A stretch of 64,000 nucleotides of DNA from Arthrobacter citreus. Lineage in GTDB: Bacteria; Bacillota; Bacilli; Bacillales; Bacillaceae_G. Positions 55,732-64,000 of the stretch are shown piece by piece. The translations under genes were made by a program, and so were the position numbers. The DNA lies in NCBI GenBank assembly GCA_013200995.1, contig CP053688.1:5084001-5148000 (forward strand), written 5' to 3'. The number at the start of each line of letters is the position of its first letter. Within the stretch, counting starts at the first letter, position 1. A model generated the notes under the pieces. That model ran no database searches and was not told the origin of the DNA. It was given only the letters and a program-made list of their open reading frames with translations.

Positions 55732-58700
55732 ATGAGAAAAAGGATAAAAAAACGTATCACTCCACTGACGCTAAGTATGGGGCTAATTTGCAGTACATTT
55801 GCACCAATATCTGCTGTTTCAAATGTACATGCTCAAACAACATCATCAATTGAGCAAGTACTATCAAAGCTTACTTCAGCTCAGAGACAAGCTTTAAAGC
55901 AACTTCAAACAAGTGATCAAACTGGATTACAAATTTCATCAGATGTCAATCTAGAATCCGATAAACCAATCTCTGTCATCGTTGAATTTAAGACAAAACC
56001 ATCCAAGATTGCGACGCTTGAATCACAGCTGCAAGGAGAAAGTCTTACTTCTTCAAGTGCCAATCAACTTGTTGAGGAGTCACATGAAAACTTTCAAAAA
56101 GATGCAAGTAAGATATTAAAACAAAAGCAATATAAAATTAAGCGTACATACAAAACAGCCTTTAATGGTGTTTCGATGACTCTTCCAGCGAATCAAGTTA
56201 AATCATTGTTGAAATCAAATACTGTAAAAGCAGTTTGGAGCGACAGTGAAGTACATATTGATCCGCCTGTAGAAATGAAAGCTAATGCTACCAATGTTTC
56301 AAATGATTCCTTAAATATGCCAAGTAGTATGCCATTTTTAGGAATTGATAAACTTCATCAAGAAGGCTTTACAGGTAAAGGAGTTAAAGTAGGAATAATT
56401 GATACAGGTATCGATTATAATCATCCTGACTTAAAAGATGCTTATAAAGGCGGCTATGATTTTGTAGACAACGATTCAGATCCAATGGAAACTACTTACG
56501 ATGATTGGGTGAAGGCGGGGAAACCGGCAGCAAATGGTGGCAATGCTTATTATACGGAACATGGTACCCACGTATCTGGGACAATTGCGGCTAGAGGTGA
56601 AAACAATTCACCGAATGCTCTTGTGGGAGTAGCTCCTGATGCAGATTTATATATGTATCGTGCTTTAGGTCCATATGGTTCAGGAACATTAGATGCCATT
56701 TTGGCAGGGATCGATAAGGCAGTTCAAGACGGAATGGATGTAATTAATCTTTCGTTAGGAACAAATTATAATGACCCTCTTTTTGTAACAAGCGTTGCAA
56801 TTAACAATGCAGTGCTTCAAGGTGTAACAGCAGTTGTTGCTGCAGGAAATGCAGGTCCAAATTCATATACAGTCGGTTCTCCAGGAGCAGCGGCCCTTGC
56901 TTTAACAGTTGGAGCAAGTGATGTTCGTACAACAGTATTGCAGCCTAAAGGAACACTTCATACTAGTACAGGAGATTTGCCTGCATCTCAGATGGAGATA
57001 AACGCAGAGAATTTTGACAATCCTATTGCTGATTTTAAAGGCCAAACTTTACAAATTGTTGATGTAGATAAAGGGCTAGAAGCAAATTATGCAGGCAAAA
57101 ATGTAGCCGGAAAGATTGTTATGACAGACATTTATTATGCAAATGTGAGTACGAAAATAGCGACTGCAAAAAAATACGGTGCAAAAGCGGTTATTCTTTA
57201 TGATCCTGATCAAACCTCTGCTTCTATAGGTTCATTAGGTAAAAATCCTAATTATCTGCCTACCTTTTTCATACCTAAACAGGAAGGAAATGCAATTAAT
57301 AATCAATTAAAACAAAATGGAGAAGCATCATTTACTTTTGATGATGTTAAGGAAGTGGTTTCATCAGATGGAGATCATTTAGCATCTTTCAGCTCAAAAG
57401 GTCCCACAAAAGTAACGTATGATATTAAACCGGAAATTACAGCACCGGGTGTACAAATCCTTTCTACAGTACCATCGTATGTTAATGGCCCAAATTATAT
57501 TGGAAACTATAATTACGCATACCAACAGTTATCAGGAACATCAATGGCAACACCACATGTTTCAGGTATTGCTGCTTTATTACTTCAAAAAAATCCGAAT
57601 TACACACCGGCTGATATTAAAACAATTTTAATGAATACAGCAGATCCATTAAAAGATCCATACAGTGTTTATGAAGTTGGGTCTGGTCGAGTAGATCCTT
57701 ATGAAGCAATTCATTCTGATGTTGAAGTTCAAGTTTCTGATGAAACTCCAATGATTCGAAACGGTAAGGAAAAGCAAATTAAAGAAAAGACAGGTGCAAT
57801 TAGCTTTGGAACAATGGCACCTAGTGGACAAAATGTAGGAGATAAGAGGACTCTTACAATCTATAACAATAGCAAACAGGCTAAAACATTTAACGTAAAA
57901 GTAGAGTTTCAAAAGGATCGATTAGGCTCTAACGACGCAGATGCAAATGGAGTTGGAATTGTAACGGATAAAACGATTAAAGTAAATGCAGCTTCCAAAA
58001 AGCAATCTGTCGTTTCTATTTTTATTCCGAAAAGCGCTTCACTAGGTACTTATGAAGGGTATATTACTTACACGAATCAATCTAATCCAGATGAGGTCTA
58101 TCAAGTACCATTCGCAGTTCGAACAGTTGAAAAAGGAATTTACGGGATGGTTGTTTCACCGAATGTCTTTACAACGGAAACTGATAGTTTTCATTTAGCA
58201 CAAGTTAATAATGCTAGCCTTATGTTTGAATTTAAATCTCATATGAGATATGTCGATTTAGTTTTAGAGGATGTAAAAACAAATAAAGAAATAGGGTATG
58301 TTGGTCAAATTGACGGTATCCCTTTAATGGATAATGTGACTTATTACTTACAAAGAGCATTTGATGGATCGTACTACCCGATTGCTGGTGACGAGAAAAA
58401 TCCAATTGCCGATGAAAAAGTAATGGCACCTCAAGGAGCATATAAAATCAAGTTAATCGCAACGGAAGATGACGGAACAACTTACGTAACTGAAAGTCCG
58501 GTCTATATCGATAATGAGAAGCCAACTGTCAAATTGGATAAGCCAGATGGAGTTTACGAATATGAACCTGGCCAGCAGACAGTCCAGTTAAAAGGGTCAG
58601 TAATTGATGGGGAGTATGCTGACATGTTTGCGAATGGGATCAATCTTACTCAATCATCTAACCGGTTGATGTACGGCTACAATGGGGGGATATATAAGCC

Positions 58701-59832
58701 TATGCCAGTATCCGAAGATGGGTCTTTCTCGTTCGATGTTCCAATGATTGAATCCAACCCTCTTTTAATGGTTCAAATGTATGGACTAGATGCAGCAACA
58801 AATAAGGATTTCCGTAGCGTTAAACAATTCTTCTTTACGAAAAAAGGAACACCATATGCAATATCAAAACCGGAAAAACAAGATGTCAAAATGGGTGAGA
58901 CGTTTAAATATACATTGTCTCTAAATAATGTAAAGGATCTCCATAAAGCCGAGTTTGCTTTTAAATATTTAATGACCTATTTTGATCTAATTGATGTAAA
59001 GCCAAATCCAGAAGCAAGTAAGTATGGGGTGGTTAATATTAATCAAGAATTTACAGTAACAGGTTCACAAAGAAACATGAAAATCACTGCAACCTTACCT
59101 GAACAGGCTAAGGTGTCGGGGAATATTCCATTAGTGGATATTACGTTAAAAGTTCGAGATGACAAATTCATCAAAGAACCTACTGCACTTGTTAGTACAA
59201 ATACAAACTATACTGATACAGCAAATAATGTAGTACAAGTAAAGTCTGCAGATTTTTATGTTTCGATGATTCCAACCTACTCTGAAACGTTTGGTGATGT
59301 ATTAGCAGAAGGTTTAATGAGAAATGGCGCTGCGTACTTTGGAATTGATCATACTACAGTTGGTGGAACAATTAAAGCAGTTGACGTGAATGGAATCGCT
59401 TATAATGGCGTCATTTCAAAACAGCCATCTTTTACTTTATCAAAACTACCAATTATGAATAAGCCATTAACATTTGTAATGGATATTCCTGGACATTTTA
59501 CAGTAAGAAAACCTTTTATAATTAGTGATAACGATAATGGTAGTTTAATAGGGCAACGCATGAAGCTTAACTATAATCCCGCTATTGCTGGAGATGTAAA
59601 TAAAGATGATGCGATCGATGTTCTTGATGCGCTTTACATCCAAACTTATTGGGGTACAAGTAAGCGTGAAGCAGATATTAACTTTGATGGGAAAGTGGAT
59701 GCGACAGATATGGGATTTGTAAAGAAAAATTATTTAATGCAAAATCCGACAGCTACAAATACTCCTAAACCTAAAAAGACATATAAAGGTCAAACATTAG
59801 AGAGTGTACTAGAATCACTTAACATTCAGTAA
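55732..59832 (+). CDS. Secreted Vpr-like S8 protease with cohesin-like and dockerin modules (P4)
   Basis: 1366 residues. It has a signal peptide (1 to about 34, ending NVHAQT), helical motif (VLSKLTSAQRQALKQL), I9 propeptide (SVIVEFKTKPSK onwards), and S8 domain with Asp224, His280 and Ser604 (GTSMATPH). The oxyanion region is AAGNAGPN instead of AAGNSG. PA insert, Fn3-like region and middle region follow. The cohesin-like module (about 1039-1145) is the clearest of the five (GETFKYTLSLNNVKDLHKAE, ending GNIPLVDITLKV). A PGHF module and a dockerin from 1288 (DVNKDDAIDVLD, DINFDGKVDATD) complete the chain. It lies behind the HTH-TPR regulator gene and 62 bp before P5, with which it forms an operon. 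Confidence 0.93.
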   Translation: MRKRIKKRITPLTLSMGLICSTFAPISAVSNVHAQTTSSIEQVLSKLTSAQRQALKQLQTSDQTGLQISSDVNLESDKPISVIVEFKTKPSKIATLESQLQGESLTSSSANQLVEESHENFQKDASKILKQKQYKIKRTYKTAFNGVSMTLPANQVKSLLKSNTVKAVWSDSEVHIDPPVEMKANATNVSNDSLNMPSSMPFLGIDKLHQEGFTGKGVKVGIIDTGIDYNHPDLKDAYKGGYDFVDNDSDPMETTYDDWVKAGKPAANGGNAYYTEHGTHVSGTIAARGENNSPNALVGVAPDADLYMYRALGPYGSGTLDAILAGIDKAVQDGMDVINLSLGTNYNDPLFVTSVAINNAVLQGVTAVVAAGNAGPNSYTVGSPGAAALALTVGASDVRTTVLQPKGTLHTSTGDLPASQMEINAENFDNPIADFKGQTLQIVDVDKGLEANYAGKNVAGKIVMTDIYYANVSTKIATAKKYGAKAVILYDPDQTSASIGSLGKNPNYLPTFFIPKQEGNAINNQLKQNGEASFTFDDVKEVVSSDGDHLASFSSKGPTKVTYDIKPEITAPGVQILSTVPSYVNGPNYIGNYNYAYQQLSGTSMATPHVSGIAALLLQKNPNYTPADIKTILMNTADPLKDPYSVYEVGSGRVDPYEAIHSDVEVQVSDETPMIRNGKEKQIKEKTGAISFGTMAPSGQNVGDKRTLTIYNNSKQAKTFNVKVEFQKDRLGSNDADANGVGIVTDKTIKVNAASKKQSVVSIFIPKSASLGTYEGYITYTNQSNPDEVYQVPFAVRTVEKGIYGMVVSPNVFTTETDSFHLAQVNNASLMFEFKSHMRYVDLVLEDVKTNKEIGYVGQIDGIPLMDNVTYYLQRAFDGSYYPIAGDEKNPIADEKVMAPQGAYKIKLIATEDDGTTYVTESPVYIDNEKPTVKLDKPDGVYEYEPGQQTVQLKGSVIDGEYADMFANGINLTQSSNRLMYGYNGGIYKPMPVSEDGSFSFDVPMIESNPLLMVQMYGLDAATNKDFRSVKQFFFTKKGTPYAISKPEKQDVKMGETFKYTLSLNNVKDLHKAEFAFKYLMTYFDLIDVKPNPEASKYGVVNINQEFTVTGSQRNMKITATLPEQAKVSGNIPLVDITLKVRDDKFIKEPTALVSTNTNYTDTANNVVQVKSADFYVSMIPTYSETFGDVLAEGLMRNGAAYFGIDHTTVGGTIKAVDVNGIAYNGVISKQPSFTLSKLPIMNKPLTFVMDIPGHFTVRKPFIISDNDNGSLIGQRMKLNYNPAIAGDVNKDDAIDVLDALYIQTYWGTSKREADINFDGKVDATDMGFVKKNYLMQNPTATNTPKPKKTYKGQTLESVLESLNIQ

Positions 59833-59894
59833 TAAAATAGCAATCTATAGAAGATGATTCGTAATAATATTACTTACTTAAAAGGAGAAAGAGA

Positions 59895-62800
59895 ATGAAA
59901 AAAAACATTACAAAATCAGTTACAGCAATTGCTTTAGGAGCAAGTTTACTTGCTGGGGGTTTTGTATCATCATCTGGAATTAAGCCAGTTAATGTACAAG
60001 CTGCCATGAATACAGAATCGATTTTAGCAAAGCTTACACCAGAACAAAGAAAAGCTTTAACCCAATTAAAAATGAGCGATCAATCTGGTCTGCAGATTAG
60101 TCCTGATGTAAATTTGAACAGTGATGAAAAAATCACGGTAATCGTCCAGTTTAAAACATTACCATCTAAAACAGCTGTCCTGTCTGCAAAGGCTGAAGGT
60201 AAGTCTATAAGTGTGGCGCAGGCTGATCAACAAGTTGAAGATTCTCATACAAATTTTCAAAAGGATTTAACATCAATTTTTAAAAATGATAAAGATAAAA
60301 CGCCTTACACAATTAAGCGAAAGTACAGGCATGCTTTTAACGGGGTTTCTATGCAAATTCCAGCTAATAAAGTTGAAGCTTTAATGCAATCAAAAGCTGT
60401 TAAAGCGGTGTGGGAAAGTAAAGAAATAACCGTCGATCCACCGGTTGAACAAGAAAGTACTGAAACTGGAATTGGAACTGATTTACCTGAAGGAGATGTG
60501 AATTCCTTTTTAGGAGTGGACAAGCTTCATAAAGAAGGTTACACAGGTAAAGGTATCAAAGTAGGAGTTATTGATACAGGAGTTGACTACAATCATCCTG
60601 ATATTAAAGCAGCGTATAAAGGTGGCTATGATTTTGTCGATAATGATAATGATCCAATGGAAACAACTTACGACGACTGGAAAAAATCTAAACAGTTAGA
60701 GGTTGTTTCAGGAGCAACATATTATACTGTACACGGAACTCATGTTTCTGGGACTATTGTTGGACAAGGCACAGCTGACTCTGACTACTCGGTTACAGGT
60801 ATAGCTCCGGATGCTGATTTATATGTGTATCGCGTACTTGGTCCATACGGTAGGGGTTCATCAGATGCAATCATCGCTGGAATTGACAAGGCTGTAAGTG
60901 ACGGAATGGACGTTATTAATCTATCACTTGGATCGGATTACAATGACCCGATGAATCCACTTGCTTTTGCAATTAATAACGCTGTTTTGTCAGGTGTTAC
61001 AGCGGTATTAGCAGCAGGAAATGCTGGAAGTGGTATGTATACGGTTGGAACTCCGGGAAATGCACCATTAGGGCTAGCAGTTGGCACTAGCAGTGTACCG
61101 GCTACAATTGAAGAAATAAAAGGTTCGGTTCAAACTAGCACAGGAAAAACTGCGGCGGATATTCGCTTAATGGCAAAGAGTTTTACAGACGATATTCAAA
61201 ACTTTGTTGGTAAAAATTTACCAGTGGTAGAAGCGGGTTATGGTGCCCTTGCAGACTATAATGGTAAGGATGTTAAAGGGAAAATTGCTTTAGTTCAACG
61301 TGGTAGTATAGCGTTAACCGATAAAATTAAATTTGCAAAACTAAAAGGAGCAGCGGCTTTATTTATCTATAATAATGATCCAGCAGAAGGATACGTTCCG
61401 AACAATTTAGGTGAAGGTGTTGTAAATATCCCTACTTTCTCTTTAACAAATGCTCAAGGACTAGATTTATTACAAAAACTAAATGCAGGAGATACTTCCT
61501 ACACTTTTGAAAAAATAGGTGAAGTAAAAACAGAAGGTGACAAGCTTGCTTCGTTTAGTTCACGTGGTCCTGCGCGAGTAACGTATGACATTAAACCTGA
61601 AGTTACGGCACCCGGCGTAGATATTCTTTCGACTGTACCAACAGATTTTGCTGGTAGTTCATCTCTTGGTGATTATAAGCACGCTTATGCACGATTATCT
61701 GGTACATCGATGGCAAGTCCACATGTAGCTGGTATTGCAGCGTTATTACTACAGGCTCATCCGGATTACACGCCATTAGATGTAAAAGCTACTTTAATGA
61801 ATACAGCAGATCCGCTTAATGATAAATATAGTGTATTCGAAGTAGGAGCAGGGCGTGTTGATGCTTATGAAGCAGTGCATGCGGGAGTGAATTTAGAGGT
61901 ATTAGATACTACAGACACAATGATCGGCAATAAAATGAAAACAATTAAAGAAAGAACAGGTTCGATTAGCTTTGGCACATTTACTTCTACTGGAGTAAAT
62001 AGAGAAGACTACCGCAACGTACTTTTAAGAAACGATAGTAAAGAAACGAAAAATTTTGATGTAAAAGTAGTTTACCAAACTTCTAGAATTTCAAAAGATG
62101 CTGTTGCGAATAATGTAAAGATAACAGTAGATTCAGAGTTAAAGGTAAAAGCAGGTCAACAAAAGAAACATGCAGTATTTATTGATATTCCAGCTAATGC
62201 TGAAAAAGGGACATATGAGGGGTATATTGTTTACACAAATAAACAAAATCCAGATGAAACGTATCAAATTCCGTTTGCAGCACGTTTCGTTGAAGAAGGT
62301 ATTGAAGAAGTAGGAGCATTTCCATATGCTCTGACAAATAACACATATGACGCTCATCCATTTACGAGACCACGAACAGATCTATTCTTCCAGTTGAAGT
62401 CTCATATGCGTTATATTGACGTAATACTGACAGATGCAAAAACGAATGAAGACCTTGGTATTATTGGAACATTGGATGGAATTCAGGCCGACGAGAATGT
62501 ATTATATCGAGTGGCAAATGGATTTGGTGGAATTTATATACCATTTTCTGCTGATCCAAATAGTCCGCTAGTTTACAAATATGTGCAGGCAAAATCAGGG
62601 TTATATAAAATTAAATTTATTGGTCGAAATGATCAAGGAAAAACCTTCACTTCTGAAACCAAAGTATATATAGAAGACAATAATCCGACTGTTCAACATA
62701 GTTTACCATTCGGAGTTTACGAGTACGCAGATGGACAACAATCAATTCCGTTTTCAGGAAAAGTTTTCGATAAGGATATTGAGGATATGAAAACAATGGG

Positions 62801-64000
62801 ATTTGATATCGACCAGTCATTTAACTCGGTTGTTGGGTATTATGATACATTCATGGGTCCTTACGGATGGGTCGATTCACCTTCAGAAGAATTAACTGTT
62901 GACGAAAATGGTAACTACAAAGGTGAGGTTAAATTAAATCCAAACGCTAATTTTACAAGATATTACTCATTTGCGATGGACTCCGCATCAAATGGTGATT
63001 TTGGCAGAATGAATGAGACACTTTTTGTTAAAAAAGGTAGTCCATATGTGACAGGTACCTTAAATAAAGAAACGATAAAAGCTGGAGAAACCGTTACAGC
63101 CACTTTATCTGCTAATAACTTAAATAAAACAAATAAAGTTTCATTTGAATTTGACTATGCGTCATACAACTTTGATATCGTTGGAGTATTGAAAAATTCA
63201 CAAACGAAAAGTCAAATTAGTTCAGTGACAACTGAGGAATCAGCTTCGACAAGTGGAAAGCATATGAAGATAACAGTAGAGTTAACAAAGCCTGTAACTG
63301 GTGAAGTACCACTTCTTGATATTCAAGTAAAGGCTAAAAGTGATAACTATAATAAAGGTTGGTATGAACTTCAGGATTTAAAAGCTAACGTTACAAACAA
63401 AGACGGTACTACAGAAAGTGCACCTGGATTTATGAAGTCATTCAATGTAATACCGACTTTTTCACAAATGGCTGCCAAAATTATTCCAGAAGCATACTTT
63501 ACAACTCAAGGAGTACAAATTGCAAAAATCGATTACACGAAAATTGGTGCTAATGTAAAGATAACTGATGCTCAAAATAATGTTTATACAAACGTAACAT
63601 ATCATCCTGACGGTTTCTTTGAAGTTTTCAATCTTCCTTTATCTGATAAACCTTTTACAGTTGAAGTCGCTGTACCAGGTCATTTTACAACGAAAGGTAT
63701 ATTTACAATTGGAAAGGCAACCGAAAATGGTGTACTTGGAGAAGCAAAATTAATTGGTGGAATTAGTCTAATCGCAGGAGACGTCAATAATGATGACGTT
63801 ATTGATGTAAAGGATGCAATTGCGATGAAAGCAAACTGGGGTACAACTAATCGTGCAACTGATATAAATTTCGACGGTACGACGGATGCAAAAGATTTTG
63901 CTCTCATTGAGCAAAATTATCTAATGAAAAATCCAACCGTAACTGATGCGCCAAAACCAGTTAAGAAGTATCAAGGTACAACAATTGATCTTGTTAAGAC
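59895..64000 (+). CDS. Secreted Vpr-like S8 protease with cohesin-like and dockerin modules (P5), 3' end cut by window edge
   Basis: Open frame of 1368 codons running off the right edge; by comparison with the paralogues only a few residues are missing. AAAGGAGAAAG precedes the ATG. It has a signal peptide (1 to about 36), helical motif (ILAKLTPEQRKALTQL), I9 propeptide, and S8 domain with Asp227, His283 and Ser605 (GTSMASPH). The PA insert contains GKIALVQRGS. A cohesin-like module (about 1047-1153; GETVTATLSANNLNKTNKVS) is followed by the PGHF module and a dockerin from 1296 (DVNNDDVIDVKD and DINFDGTTDAKD). The first dockerin helix reads AIAMKANWG where the other four have a [AL]-[IL]YI-[QE]-TYWG pattern, so its recognition surface differs. 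Second gene of an operon with P4. Confidence 0.92.
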   Translation, partial: MKKNITKSVTAIALGASLLAGGFVSSSGIKPVNVQAAMNTESILAKLTPEQRKALTQLKMSDQSGLQISPDVNLNSDEKITVIVQFKTLPSKTAVLSAKAEGKSISVAQADQQVEDSHTNFQKDLTSIFKNDKDKTPYTIKRKYRHAFNGVSMQIPANKVEALMQSKAVKAVWESKEITVDPPVEQESTETGIGTDLPEGDVNSFLGVDKLHKEGYTGKGIKVGVIDTGVDYNHPDIKAAYKGGYDFVDNDNDPMETTYDDWKKSKQLEVVSGATYYTVHGTHVSGTIVGQGTADSDYSVTGIAPDADLYVYRVLGPYGRGSSDAIIAGIDKAVSDGMDVINLSLGSDYNDPMNPLAFAINNAVLSGVTAVLAAGNAGSGMYTVGTPGNAPLGLAVGTSSVPATIEEIKGSVQTSTGKTAADIRLMAKSFTDDIQNFVGKNLPVVEAGYGALADYNGKDVKGKIALVQRGSIALTDKIKFAKLKGAAALFIYNNDPAEGYVPNNLGEGVVNIPTFSLTNAQGLDLLQKLNAGDTSYTFEKIGEVKTEGDKLASFSSRGPARVTYDIKPEVTAPGVDILSTVPTDFAGSSSLGDYKHAYARLSGTSMASPHVAGIAALLLQAHPDYTPLDVKATLMNTADPLNDKYSVFEVGAGRVDAYEAVHAGVNLEVLDTTDTMIGNKMKTIKERTGSISFGTFTSTGVNREDYRNVLLRNDSKETKNFDVKVVYQTSRISKDAVANNVKITVDSELKVKAGQQKKHAVFIDIPANAEKGTYEGYIVYTNKQNPDETYQIPFAARFVEEGIEEVGAFPYALTNNTYDAHPFTRPRTDLFFQLKSHMRYIDVILTDAKTNEDLGIIGTLDGIQADENVLYRVANGFGGIYIPFSADPNSPLVYKYVQAKSGLYKIKFIGRNDQGKTFTSETKVYIEDNNPTVQHSLPFGVYEYADGQQSIPFSGKVFDKDIEDMKTMGFDIDQSFNSVVGYYDTFMGPYGWVDSPSEELTVDENGNYKGEVKLNPNANFTRYYSFAMDSASNGDFGRMNETLFVKKGSPYVTGTLNKETIKAGETVTATLSANNLNKTNKVSFEFDYASYNFDIVGVLKNSQTKSQISSVTTEESASTSGKHMKITVELTKPVTGEVPLLDIQVKAKSDNYNKGWYELQDLKANVTNKDGTTESAPGFMKSFNVIPTFSQMAAKIIPEAYFTTQGVQIAKIDYTKIGANVKITDAQNNVYTNVTYHPDGFFEVFNLPLSDKPFTVEVAVPGHFTTKGIFTIGKATENGVLGEAKLIGGISLIAGDVNNDDVIDVKDAIAMKANWGTTNRATDINFDGTTDAKDFALIEQNYLMKNPTVTDAPKPVKKYQGTTIDLVK

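Overview
The window looks like a chromosomal segment of a low-GC, endospore-forming Gram-positive bacterium of the Bacillaceae. The evidence is two complete GerA-type germinant receptor operons, AGGAGG-type ribosome binding sites, frequent TTG and GTG starts, a thermolysin-like neutral protease and large Vpr-like subtilases. I see no rRNA, tRNA, CRISPR array, insertion sequence or prophage block. The first gene is cut by the left edge and the last by the right edge.

Layout. 0-5 kb: two tandem cytosine-deaminase-like amidohydrolases, a DMT exporter and an NCS2 nucleobase permease. 5-9 kb: a short UvrC-like nuclease, a small membrane protein, intergenic repeat arrays, an AAA/ABC-type ATPase, and a two-gene minus-strand unit (uracil-DNA-glycosylase-like protein and DUF952 protein). 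9-12.8 kb: germinant receptor operon 1 (A-B-C). 12.9-17.4 kb: MarR/MFS efflux pair, YitT protein, FAD dehydrogenase. 17.6-21.5 kb: VanR-VanS-VanY-like trio and an esterase. 21.7-38 kb: protease P1, neutral protease, germinant receptor operon 2 on the minus strand, a protease relic and protease P2. 38-47 kb: a free-standing protease propeptide lipoprotein, aldo/keto reductase, AraC-type regulator, small enzymes and hutUI. 47-64 kb: protease P3, an ArsR/SRPBCC pair, a MarR/DUF3147 pair, an HTH-TPR regulator, and the tandem proteases P4 and P5.

The most unusual content is the protease system. Five paralogous secreted S8 proteases of about 1370 residues (P1-P5) share the same order: signal peptide, I9 propeptide, S8 catalytic domain with PA insert, Fn3-like region, cohesin-like module, PGHF module, and a C-terminal type I dockerin. 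Carrying both a cohesin-like and a dockerin module on each chain suggests the enzymes could assemble with each other. A separate lipoprotein consists almost only of the I9 propeptide and could act in trans as an inhibitor or folding aid. P1 and P2 share one promoter architecture and P3 and P4 share another. A sixth copy survives only as a frameshifted N-terminal relic.

The second unusual item is a dispersed intergenic repeat family. At three loci (about 6.65-7.0, 25.9-26.1 and 32.7-33.1 kb) an array of 21-bp units with the core ATATCAACGA is followed 40-60 bp later, in the same orientation, by an array of 21-bp units with the core TTTATGAACGA. Most arrays end in a similar terminal block. Two genes (UvrC-like and aldo/keto reductase) appear to have ATA where an ATG start is expected.
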